Shown: positions 1 to 4,854 of the stretch, in pieces
Position numbering within the stretch: position 1 is the first letter of the stretch
How the letters are laid out: each line of letters begins with the position of its first letter
Assembly: GCA_014523695.1 (NCBI GenBank)
Contig: JAATVS010000096.1
Span: 1 to 5,177, forward strand
Source of the DNA: Nitrososphaerales archaeon TH5895
GTDB lineage: Archaea > Thermoproteota > Nitrososphaeria > Nitrososphaerales > Nitrososphaeraceae
Direction: 5' to 3'
Length of the DNA stretch: 5,177 bases
Translations under genes and position numbers: made by a program
The notes under the pieces: generated by a model
What the model saw: only the letters and a program-made list of their open reading frames with translations
Told to the model about the DNA's origin: nothing
Database searches by the model: none

Positions 1-1
1 A

Positions 2-163
2 TCAACCGAAATAGATTTGATAATTAACATACCTTGTAAACAAATAACGATAATTCATTCACAATTAGCTCTCCAGATACTGGCAAAGATTATGGTAATG
101 GGTAACGACAATGATAACGATAATAATGGATCAACTAGTTCATCAGGCTCTAATGATGATTGA
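2..163 (+). CDS. C-terminal end of an unidentified protein with an acidic Asn/Asp tail (5' partial)
   Basis: This frame is open from the left edge to a TGA at 161-163 and has no stop in its 53 codons, so it is probably the end of a gene that starts outside the window. The first half is amphipathic and hydrophobic (INIPCKQITIIHSQ followed by LALQILAKIMVM). The second half is a low-complexity acidic tail (GNDNDNDNNGSTSSSGSNDD). I do not recognise the family. The acidic composition carries on past the stop in another frame (DTDSNDDENEKND, codons from 162), so the TGA may be the result of a one-base frameshift and the original tail may have been longer. An antisense frame across the same bases reads as a serine run and looks like a shadow of this acidic coding. 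Confidence 0.35.
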   Translation, partial: STEIDLIINIPCKQITIIHSQLALQILAKIMVMGNDNDNDNNGSTSSSGSNDD

Positions 164-392
164 TACTGACAGTAATGATGATGAGAATGAGAAGAATGAT
201 TAGAATGACGAAAACAGGAGGGATGTATATTATCAAGCAAAGACCAAGATGAAACGACTATGACTGAAGAAGAAGAAGAAGATGATACTAATACAGATTT
301 CAAATACCGATTCATTAATGGAAGCTATGATGAACAAAGTCAGTAAAGTATTTACTCCTTCTGAAATTATTGGTTCAGGAAGTCAGTTTTAG
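153..392 (+). pseudogene. Frame-scrambled acidic low-complexity coding remnant
   Basis: Three short forward pieces in two frames look protein-like but none makes a gene by itself. Codons from 162 give DTDSNDDENEKND and then a TAG. From about 209, in the frame of the partial gene at 2-163, comes SSKDQDETTMTEEEEEDD, ending at TAA 344-346. An ATG at 318 gives MEAMMNKVSKVFTPSEIIG, ending at TAG 390-392. The last piece runs into the start of the His-rich frame at 370, so it may once have been joined to it. The acidic pieces may be the displaced tail of the gene at 2-163. No function can be assigned. The alternative is chance open frames in a GAT/AAT/GAA-rich, purine-biased stretch. Confidence 0.25.
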
Positions 393-669
393 TTACAAAT
401 TTGATTCCAATAACTTTGGTACAATGTGCAAGATGGCGCTACCAGAAATTATCCAAATCATAATAAAGCATGATGTCTATAATGATTACATGACACATGA
501 ACATGAACACTCACATGAAGATGGAACAACTCACACACACGACCACGATAAAGGCGAACATCATGGTCGTGAAATAGAGCATGAACATGAACACTCACAT
601 GAAGATGGAACAACTCACACACACGACCACGATAAAGGCGAACATCATGGCCGTGAAATAGAAAACTGA
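370..669 (+). CDS. Histidine-rich repeat protein, probable metal-ion binder
   Basis: The open frame is 99 codons from a TTG at 370. The C-terminal 59 residues hold two consecutive 28-residue repeats (bases 496-579 and 580-663) with the core HEHEHSHEDGTTHTHDHD followed by KGEHHGREIE. Each repeat has nine His plus many Asp/Glu, a composition typical of Zn/Ni/Cu/Co-binding or metal-storage proteins; metal binding is inferred, not shown. There is no cysteine in the repeats, no membrane segment and no signal peptide. The start is uncertain: ATGs lie at 424, 433 and 490. I favour 490, giving a 59-residue protein that is almost all repeat, because a TATA-like stretch at 459-467 lies about 27 bases upstream, which suits a leaderless archaeal mRNA. 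The upstream part (MALPEIIQIIIKHDVYNDY) reads plausibly as protein, so a longer product is possible. The family is common in form but I cannot name it. Confidence 0.6.
   Translation: MVQEVSFSYKFDSNNFGTMCKMALPEIIQIIIKHDVYNDYMTHEHEHSHEDGTTHTHDHDKGEHHGREIEHEHEHSHEDGTTHTHDHDKGEHHGREIEN
459..467 (+). promoter_or_regulatory. Possible TATA box for the His-rich gene
   Basis: The AT-only stretch around ataataaag is centred about 27 bases before the ATG at 490, the usual distance between an archaeal TATA box and transcription start. This would make a leaderless transcript beginning at that ATG. The window is AT-rich, so such stretches also occur by chance. Confidence 0.2.
496..663 (+). repeat. Two tandem copies of an 84-bp coding repeat
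   Basis: Copy 1 is 496-579 and copy 2 is 580-663. They are head to tail with no spacer and differ at only two bases: ggt/ggc near the end of each unit and gag/gaa in the last codon. Both differences are silent, so the two 28-residue protein repeats are identical. The unit keeps the reading frame (84 = 28 x 3). Confidence 0.95.
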
Positions 670-797
670 GACATCTCATCCATACTTCATTCAGTTTTAT
701 TTTCGTCCAGTCAGACAATTAATTATTAGAATTATTATGAAGAATATCTGGAAATGTTTAAATAAACAATAATAGGTTTCACATCAATAATTTTTTA

Positions 798-996
798 TTA
801 ATCCAAACTATCTGTACATGCAAAGCTGACCGCATTATTTATAGAAGATACAGACACTTCAAGAAAACGATATAAGAAGCCGTCGCGCTCATCAGCATCT
901 ATTATGACTGGTTTCTTTGACACATGTATGAAACACCTGAGTTTATGGCTGTTTTCTTTGCGATCTCAACCTATCTATTTGGCATACGAATTCCAT
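798..996 (-). pseudogene. Small hypothetical protein gene, broken by two frameshifts
   Basis: Reading leftward from an ATG at 996-994, three frames in turn give one continuous-looking protein. They are MEFVCQIDR, then VEIAKKTAINSGVSYMCQ, then KKPVIIDADERDGFLYRF and LEVSVSSINNAVSFACTDSL, ending at TAA 800-798. Adding one base at the CC at 970-971 and one in the TTT at 916-918 (+ strand) joins them into about 66 residues. The last frame alone is open from a GTG at 923-921 (41 residues). The forward strand also has an open stretch (802-1020), but it lacks an early start and is less protein-like. I do not recognise the family. The gene is divergent from the one at 1061, with a short AT-rich gap between them. 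Confidence 0.4.
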
Positions 997-1060
997 TTCA
1001 ATAGAATAATACTAGCGTAGCACCTAAATAGCTCGTTTGTGATTATCAAATAAGCAACAT

Positions 1061-1486
1061 ATGGCTCAACAGCAACTATTGACACAAGAATTATCTGTTT
1101 CTCAAATTCTACGTAAGTATAGAAGACAACTAACACAGATCAGAGAGCGACATGACGATAAACCCGATATTAACACGTTAGGTCAACAACAGCAACTATT
1201 GGCACAAGAATTATCTGTTTCCCAAATTCTACGCGCATATGGAAAACAGTTTACACAGATCAGGGAGCAATATACTGATGGAGTTAATGGAAGATGCGCG
1301 ATGGGTGTCATCATGTCATACTATGGTTGGGATGGCAAGTGTTGTACTAATGCAGAAAGAAGATTATATGCTGCATTAGTTGCTTTGAGACGGGCAGGTA
1401 TTAGTAAAGAATCCTTGATAGAGCTGAATGACTCTGGTAGGACATTCGAGGAGATAGCTGATTATTTGGACCGAAATACTGACTAA
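1061..1486 (+). CDS. Hypothetical protein with duplicated N-terminal helix unit and RCAMG...LND...EIA domain
   Basis: Intact 141-codon gene starting at ATG 1061. The N-terminal half has two copies of a 31-residue Gln/Leu-rich unit, at residues 3-33 and 43-73 (QQQLLxQELSVSQILR..Y...), which look helical. The C-terminal part, about residues 76-141, is a compact domain with GRCAMGVIMSYYGWDGKCC, a helix (ERRLYAALVALRRAGI) and the ending LIELNDSGRTFEEIADYLD. That RCAxG ... LND-G-F-EIA pattern resembles small bacterial and archaeal domains of unknown function with a CA(I/M/L)G core; I recognise the pattern but cannot name the family. Three cysteines (one in RCAMG, two in KCC) might bind metal or form a disulfide. 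There is no signal peptide or membrane segment, so it is probably cytoplasmic. A TATA-like ctaaatag at 1024-1031 lies about 34 bases upstream. The nearest genes on either side are broken, so it appears to be transcribed alone. Confidence 0.75.
   Translation: MAQQQLLTQELSVSQILRKYRRQLTQIRERHDDKPDINTLGQQQQLLAQELSVSQILRAYGKQFTQIREQYTDGVNGRCAMGVIMSYYGWDGKCCTNAERRLYAALVALRRAGISKESLIELNDSGRTFEEIADYLDRNTD
1067..1279 (+). repeat. Internal coding duplication, period 120 bp
   Basis: Bases 1067-1159 and 1187-1279 are two copies of the same coding segment, 120 bases (40 codons) apart and separated by a short linker encoding about KPDINTLGQ. The first 16 codons are nearly identical; the second half has several amino-acid changes (K/A, R/G, R/K, L/F, R/Q, H/Y, D/T). 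About 22 of 31 residues match. It is clearly older than the silent-only duplication at 496-663. Confidence 0.9.
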
Positions 1487-1649
1487 AATGGTATTTAGTA
1501 TTGTTATCAATTCGTTTGTATAGTATCTCTCGAGATTTTAAGCTGATAAACTGATCATCATTCCCTGGTCAAAATTTATTATGGCGGACCTACATCAAAA
1601 TCATTTTAAGCCATTAATATCATAAGACTTCCTTGAGCAACTTTCTACT

Positions 1650-1810
1650 ATGTGCTATCTTTGCGATAGTAAAGACTTCGGCTCAGTCGTCACGTCGTAA
1701 CTAGACACTCAAACTTACCTGGTTATCCGGGGCCTGCTGATCTCAAGTTTTTTCGTTTAGAAGATATGTATTGGGAACGCGAGATTAAAACGGATTTTAA
1801 ATGGAAATAA
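1650..1810 (+). pseudogene. Small CxxC zinc-finger-like protein gene, broken by one frameshift
   Basis: ATG at 1650 begins MCYLCDSKDFGSVVTS and stops at TAA 1698-1700. The frame one base earlier continues with TRHSNLPGYPGPADLKFFRL then EDMYWEREIKTDFKWK, ending at TAA 1808-1810. Inserting one base around 1695-1700 joins them into a protein of about 53 residues. The start CxxC, a Phe four residues after the second Cys, then a (S)LTRH segment, follows the spacing of a C2H2 zinc finger, although the second His is not clearly placed. A nucleic-acid-binding role is only a guess. A TATA-like attaatatc at 1613-1621 lies about 33 bases before the ATG. If the frame is truly broken the gene is dead; if the missing base is a sequencing error it is a normal small gene. 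Confidence 0.45.
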
Positions 1811-1888
1811 TTAATTATTCGCCATTTTGATACAGCCTAATTATGTATGTAAATGTGGACGAGGGCAAAATTGAGCTAAATATCTCAG

Positions 1889-2122
1889 ATGCTCACAATG
1901 AAACTAAATGATTGGATTAAACAAATAGGTAAGACAGCCAACGAGATATGTAATAATCCAGATTGTAATCGTATAAAGCTGAAAACATCTGATAATGGAC
2001 ATCATAGGGATTTTATCATCGAATCTAATGATGCTGGTGCATTGGCTGCATGGGTTAGGCTATCGAAAGACAATCTTGATGGTATTCTATTTCACCTAAA
2101 CCCACATTTCGGAAAATTCTAG
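1889..2122 (+). CDS. Small soluble hypothetical protein
   Basis: An open frame of 77 codons ends at TAG 2120-2122. ATGs at 1889 and 1898 are both usable; 1898 (MKLNDWIKQIGKTANEI) reads more naturally. The protein is mixed alpha/beta, has one CNNPDC pair of cysteines that might bind metal or form a disulfide, and a middle part (HHRDFIIESNDAGALAAWVR) that resembles a compact fold. There is no signal peptide or membrane segment. I do not recognise it. A different frame just upstream, starting at ATG 1843, reads MYVNVDEGKIELNISDAHNE and runs into this gene. A one-base shift near 1903-1909 would give a longer protein (about 92 residues), so the annotated start may be too short. The next gene start, at 2163, is 40 bases downstream on the same strand. 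Confidence 0.55.
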   Translation: MLTMKLNDWIKQIGKTANEICNNPDCNRIKLKTSDNGHHRDFIIESNDAGALAAWVRLSKDNLDGILFHLNPHFGKF

Positions 2123-2162
2123 AGGATACTAGAACTAAAAAAGAACATTTGGAAAGATCATA

Positions 2163-2305
2163 ATGGTAGATCCATTTGACAAACAGGTGCTGGAAAAGTT
2201 TAATGGCGTAGTTCAACTTTAAAAGCCTGAAGACATATTAACGAGACACTGAATCTAGCTGACGTTACACTGTTTATCTGGTACTATTTTAATACGGTAT
2301 CCTGA
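2163..2305 (+). pseudogene. Broken small hypothetical gene
   Basis: ATG 2163 gives MVDPFDKQVLEKFNGVVQL and then an in-frame TAA (2220-2222), followed in the same frame by KPEDIL. From 2243, one base out of frame, comes ETLNLADVTLFIWYYFNTVS with a TGA at 2303-2305. Replacing the stop with a sense codon and adding one base to the AA at 2240-2241 yields about 46 residues. The family is unknown. Its 3' end overlaps the 3' end of the convergent membrane-protein gene (stop at 2291-2289) by about 17 bases. Confidence 0.35.
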
Positions 2306-2588
2306 GCAAATTTCTAATTAGAAGTAGTATTACTCCTGCTAGAATAAAAAAAGCAAACAGTAGTAGTAAATAGGCAAGATCTCCAGGCTCAAACTGTATT
2401 CCAACCAGGATTATTCCAAAAATGATAATGAATATGGATGGCATAACTAGTGCCAGTATCAATGTCTCCATGTATTTGTTTATTATCCGCGATGATGATA
2501 GTGTCTTTGATGATGAGGTGATTGAGGATGTTGATCTTGTTAGATTTTGGATCCTCAATCCCAAGATAAATGACGATGTACCTATCAA
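2289..2588 (-). CDS. Small membrane protein (C-terminal part of a frame-broken gene)
   Basis: The longest open part of this minus-strand gene is 99 codons from a TTG at 2588 to TAA 2291-2289. After a Ser/Thr-rich stretch (about residues 17-35) it has two strong membrane segments: about residues 41-64 (ETLILALVMPSIFIIIFGII) and 70-92 (LAYLLLLFAFFILAGVILLL). It ends in a short basic tail (IRNLLRIPY). The first 12 residues (IGTSSFILGLRI) look like the end of an earlier membrane segment, so the TTG start is probably not real. The true gene likely begins at ATG 2754 (see the upstream part). No catalytic motif is seen and I cannot name the family. The forward open frame across 2422-2631 is a shadow of this gene. 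Confidence 0.5.
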   Translation of the reverse strand: MIGTSSFILGLRIQNLTRSTSSITSSSKTLSSSRIINKYMETLILALVMPSIFIIIFGIILVGIQFEPGDLAYLLLLFAFFILAGVILLLIRNLLRIPY

Positions 2589-2754
2589 TAGTGAAACAAT
2601 AGTGAGGGTATTTGAGTTATGGCAGGGATAAGTATTTCTGGAGTACTAGTATACTGTAGTATCCATTCAGCAGATACAAACGAAGTAAACGAACTGGCTA
2701 AGACAAGAATCTTTATTGTTAGTAAGATAACAGTGATGAATTAGTTGAAATCAT
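2585..2754 (-). pseudogene. Displaced N-terminal half of the membrane-protein gene
   Basis: ATG 2754 begins MISTN. One base out of frame, codons from 2740 down to TGA 2587-2585 read FITVILLTIKILVLASSF, then TSFVSAEWILQYTSTPEILI and PAITQIPSLLFHY. Adding one base at the AA at 2739-2740 and one in the AAA at 2594-2596 (+ strand) fuses this to the C-terminal part. The result is a protein of about 155 residues with four predicted membrane segments. The first segment could serve as a signal anchor. Without those insertions this piece has no start codon and the gene is non-functional. The frames fit together so well that a common origin is likely. Confidence 0.45.
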
Positions 2755-2868
2755 GTATCAGAAAGTTTTTTTGTATCCATGTCATATTGAGTAAGAAAAA
2801 GAAATAGATTGATTTTTTTCTAATCCGACGTAATCTAGCTACAAAACAATAAACGAGAGTTAAGTTAT

Positions 2869-3138
2869 TTATGAAACCATGTCGTCTTCTTCTTCAGCTG
2901 CTTGTTGTGAGCCACTTAACGATACTGCGTTTTCTTCGCCTTGAACTTGTGAATCAATATTTTGACAGAAGACATTCAACGGTAGTTTACCATTTCCACA
3001 CGCATTGGCCTGACTGGTTGCCTGGTTCTTGTCATAGTGTTTCTTTTTGTCTGCAAATGCGCTGTCTGTTGCAAGTGCTGTTGCACCAATGAGCATGGCT
3101 GTCATTGCTGCTACAATGAACATGTACTTAGTATTCAT
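2869..3138 (-). CDS. Small secreted protein, ammonia-oxidising-archaea type
   Basis: I place the start at ATG 3138 (89 residues), 12 codons inside a longer open frame starting at 3174, because a textbook signal peptide begins there: MNTKYM, then the hydrophobic core FIVAAMTAMLIGATALA, then a small-residue cleavage site near SAFA|DKKK. The mature part is about 60 residues. It is polar and holds one cysteine pair in CGNGKLPLNVFC (C-x10-C, likely a disulfide), then QNIDSQVQGEENAVSLSGSQ and an acidic tail (AAEEEDDMVS). Short secreted proteins with this CGNG-LPLNV-CQN and Q-QG-ENAV pattern are, to my memory, frequent in Nitrososphaera-type archaea; their function is unknown. It is convergent with nothing and stands alone, with the hydrolase remnant upstream on the same strand. 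Confidence 0.8.
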   Translation of the reverse strand: MNTKYMFIVAAMTAMLIGATALATDSAFADKKKHYDKNQATSQANACGNGKLPLNVFCQNIDSQVQGEENAVSLSGSQQAAEEEDDMVS

Positions 3139-3288
3139 ACTAATAGCAATGAAGAAACTTTTGTTTATTTGCATTAAGCAAATTCAGACGCTCTCATAAA
3201 TCTGATATTTTTTCTATTAGAACGGCGAGCACACTATCGCATGTACTACTTTGTAGGTAATAAAAACAGGGACATGCCCCGCCAACAG

Positions 3289-3480
3289 TTATGCGATGAT
3301 GGAGCTAGTAAACCTGACAAGTTCCGAGTTAACTTGCTTGCGTTCTTTAGTAGAAACCATGACCAGCTTTTTCAATTTGTACAAGCTGTGAACCTTTGAT
3401 ATTCTCATGCATAGCTTTGGCTTCCTGACAGAAGTGTAACCCATGCGTATAAGCTATAATGTCACCTAAGTTTGGAAGTA
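3289..3480 (-). pseudogene. C-terminal remnant of an alpha/beta-hydrolase
   Basis: Reading leftward, one frame gives LPNLGDIIAYTHGLHFCQ, then EAKAMHENIKGSQLVQIEKA and GHGFY, with a TAA at 3349-3347. A second frame then continues KERKQVNSELVRFTSSIIA to TAA 3291-3289. This matches the end of alpha/beta-hydrolases: the GD...I segment that carries the catalytic Asp, the hydrophobic strand (SQLVQIEKA), the catalytic-His motif GHGF, then a last helix (VNSELVRF). The nucleophile elbow (G-x-S-x-G) and the lid are absent. Upstream is occupied by a gene on the other strand (3494), so only the last fifth or so of the enzyme is present. The frame break at about 3344-3350 fits one extra base or two missing ones. 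It is probably a dead fragment. Confidence 0.5.
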
Positions 3481-3493
3481 CAACAACTAAACA

Positions 3494-3735
3494 ATGAACG
3501 AGGCAGTAGCATACAAGGATGAGGTAGCAAGGATTGGATTACAGCGAGGGCCCTCGGAAAAGCCGGTTTGCCATATGAATACGAACATGATGAAAAAAGC
3601 ACTGTTGAGCAACAGCCACAACAGCCACAACAGCCACAACATCAAAATCAAAAATTGTCTGCTGTTGGCAGATCATCAATTTATTCAATAAACAAGCTAG
3701 GATTACCACAAAAATCGTTATTAAATTACTTATGA
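3494..3735 (+). pseudogene. Hypothetical protein with QQP tract, broken by one frameshift
   Basis: ATG 3494 gives MNEAVAYKDEVA; the frame one base earlier (from 3523) continues KDWITARALGKAGLPYEYEH, DEKSTVEQQPQQPQQPQHQN and QKLSAVGRSSIYSINKLGLP, ending at TGA 3733-3735. Adding one A to the AA at 3529-3530 makes an 81-residue protein: helical N-terminus, Glu-rich middle, a Gln/Pro tract and a basic C-terminus. I prefer this reading to the uninterrupted frame from 3494 to 3691, whose repeat reads as NSH units and which is less protein-like afterwards. The coding may go on in another frame (3725-3898, with IVTNGIQPYQVFNLDKPKLK). The function is unknown. Confidence 0.4.
3610..3636 (+). repeat. 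Three perfect copies of a 9-bp repeat (caacagcca)
   Basis: Three exact tandem units, encoding QQP three times in the favoured frame, followed by a partial fourth unit (caacat). Such short in-frame repeats expand and contract by slippage. Confidence 0.9.
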
Positions 3736-3844
3736 TATTAGTATAGTTTGTGCTCAGAATATCGTTACCAATGGAATACAACCTTATCAAGTGTTCAATT
3801 TGGATAAACCAAAGTTAAAATTAGCCATTCCATTCTTCTTACGA

Positions 3845-3853
3845 CTTAAATAC
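3845..3853 (+). promoter_or_regulatory. Probable archaeal TATA box for the 3876 gene
   Basis: The motif cttaaatac is a close match to the archaeal TATA consensus. Its centre (about 3849) lies 27 bases before the GTG at 3876, so transcription would begin at or next to the start codon. That supports GTG 3876 over the TTG at 3867 as the start, and a leaderless mRNA. Confidence 0.45.
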
Positions 3854-3875
3854 ATGTCTAATTATCTTGTGTATT

Positions 3876-4298
3876 GTGGTATTAGGAGAATTAATTGAAG
3901 AAGAAAGTGGTAAGATAACGGGTCAAAGAGTACTAGATGTCGAGGGTCCCAAGATGGAAACTTCCTTTAAAATGAACGGGAAATTCGGAGGAATAGAGGG
4001 CTCAGATATAGGAACATACTGTACTGTTATGAGAGAAGGATCAGAACCAGGAGTAATGTACGGAGAAGGACAAGGAGTAATAACAACTAAAGATGGACAG
4101 GGAATGGCAACTTGGACAGGTCAAGGGATTGGAAGATTTACAGCTCCAGGAAAAATAAGCTTCCGCGGATCAGTGTTCTATCGTACCACTTCAACTGGTG
4201 GAGGAAAGATATCATTTCTCAATAACGTTGTTGGTGTTTTCGAATACGAAATGGACGAGCAGGGAAACTCTTCGACTAAAGTGTGGGAATGGAAGTAA
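3876..4298 (+). CDS. Conserved small protein of ammonia-oxidising archaea, unknown function
   Basis: Intact gene; the open frame extends back to a TTG at 3867. I choose GTG 3876 (140 residues, beginning (M)VLGELIEEESGKITGQRVLD) because of the well-placed TATA box. The protein is Gly-rich and looks all-beta. Notable segments are DVEGPKMETSF, GIEGSDIGTYCTV, GEGQGVITTKDGQGMATWTG, QGIGRFTAPGKISFRGSVFY, and the ending SFLNNVVGVFEYE...KVWEWK. The repeated GxGQG and FRGS stretches suggest a beta-barrel of the lipocalin or DUF3224-like kind, but this is inference. From memory, proteins of this length ending in VWEWK occur in many Nitrososphaeria genomes as cytoplasmic hypotheticals. There is no signal peptide. 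An ATG at 3854 in another frame (MSNYLV) could be the original start if a base is wrong near 3872. Confidence 0.75.
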   Translation: MVLGELIEEESGKITGQRVLDVEGPKMETSFKMNGKFGGIEGSDIGTYCTVMREGSEPGVMYGEGQGVITTKDGQGMATWTGQGIGRFTAPGKISFRGSVFYRTTSTGGGKISFLNNVVGVFEYEMDEQGNSSTKVWEWK

Positions 4299-4365
4299 TG
4301 AACCCCTGCTAGATATTGCTCTACCAAGAGTTACAAGTTCAATACTATTATTAAAAATTAGAACA

Positions 4366-4854
4366 GGATAGGGCTTCACAGAAGAACGCAGACAAAGACT
4401 AAGCGAATCCCATTAAGGAAAGAAAGGATATTGGTATGGTAAACACTTTACAAAAGAACACTGTAAGAATATATCTAATACGCTAAAGTGCTACAATTAT
4501 TCTGATAGACAATTCCCTATTCCAAGAACAGAAGAGTACAGGGCACGTCTATCACCATCACTTAAAGATTGGTGGTCTGTACCTGAGAACAAAGACCGTA
4601 TGCGACTAATTCAAACTGGAACCCATAGACGTGGCTGATCTGAAGAGTCTAAGAAAAAAGTCAGCGATGCTATGAAAATGACCTATTTGGATAAAAGAAA
4701 TAATGGCAAAGAGGTTAGTGAGAACAATACTAATGGCAGAGAATATAATAAATATTCAAAGTGTCCAGCTGTCGGTGTCGATGTTATTGTTAAACATCAA
4801 TTTCATGCTCTAATCCATAGTAACGCCCTTCATCTTTATGGAGTTCTCGAATAG
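4366..4854 (+). pseudogene. NUMOD3-repeat (homing-endonuclease-associated) pseudogene
   Basis: One forward frame reads as protein throughout but is cut by TAG 4369-4371, TAA 4414-4416 and TGA 4636-4638, ending at TAG 4852-4854. It contains NUMOD3-like units: GFTEERRQRLSESH[stop]GKKG (4372-4428), GKHFTKEHCKNISNTLK (about 4438-4488), possibly RTEEYRARLSPSLKDWWS, and SEESKKKVSDAMK (4639-4677). NUMOD3 is a DNA-binding module found beside GIY-YIG or HNH nuclease domains, and proteins with many copies are common in soil ammonia-oxidising archaea. The two stops at 4369 and 4414 stand where the family usually has Lys, consistent with single-base changes from AAA/AAG. No nuclease domain is visible upstream. 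Unlike the other broken genes here, there is no frameshift, only nonsense codons. The last ~20 codons overlap the opposing gene and may not be coding. Confidence 0.6.

Noticed and set aside
55..315. Minus-strand open frame with a serine run and histidines
   Set aside because: It mirrors the GAA/GAT-rich acidic coding of the forward strand; its Ser run is just the antisense of a Glu run, and the rest has no protein-like features.
458..718. Minus-strand open frame across the His-rich repeats
   Set aside because: Its repeat is the antisense of the 84-bp duplication. The silent-only differences in the forward frame show which strand is under selection.
802..1020. Forward open stretch of about 72 codons, ATG only at 904
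   Set aside because: No early start codon and poor protein character; the minus-strand reading of the same bases is more convincing.
2422..2631. Forward open frame opposite the membrane protein
   Set aside because: Asp/Glu-rich shadow of the Ser/Thr and hydrophobic codons of the minus-strand gene.
2754..2780. A7 run (A AAA AAC slippery-like site) after an ATG at 2780 on the minus strand as programmed frameshifting
   Set aside because: Neither a -1 nor a +1 shift there leads into the membrane-protein frame; both meet stops quickly.
2871..3092. Forward open frame opposite the secreted protein
   Set aside because: The minus strand has a clear signal peptide and known-looking motif, so this is its shadow.
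3241..3399. Forward ATG-started frame of 52 codons
   Set aside because: It lies antisense to the alpha/beta-hydrolase remnant with its GHGF motif, which explains the open frame better.
3610..3636. Short tandem repeat as a CRISPR or origin iteron
   Set aside because: The 9-bp units are contiguous without spacers and lie inside coding sequence.
3539..3790. Minus-strand open frame with VVAVVAVVAV and a hydrophobic stretch
   Set aside because: The valine/alanine repeat is the antisense of the 9-bp QQP repeat; the forward reading flanking the repeat is more protein-like.
4369..4638. In-frame stops as recoded codons (for example pyrrolysine or selenocysteine)
   Set aside because: All three stop types occur in one gene, and two replace an expected Lys, so ordinary nonsense mutation is simpler.
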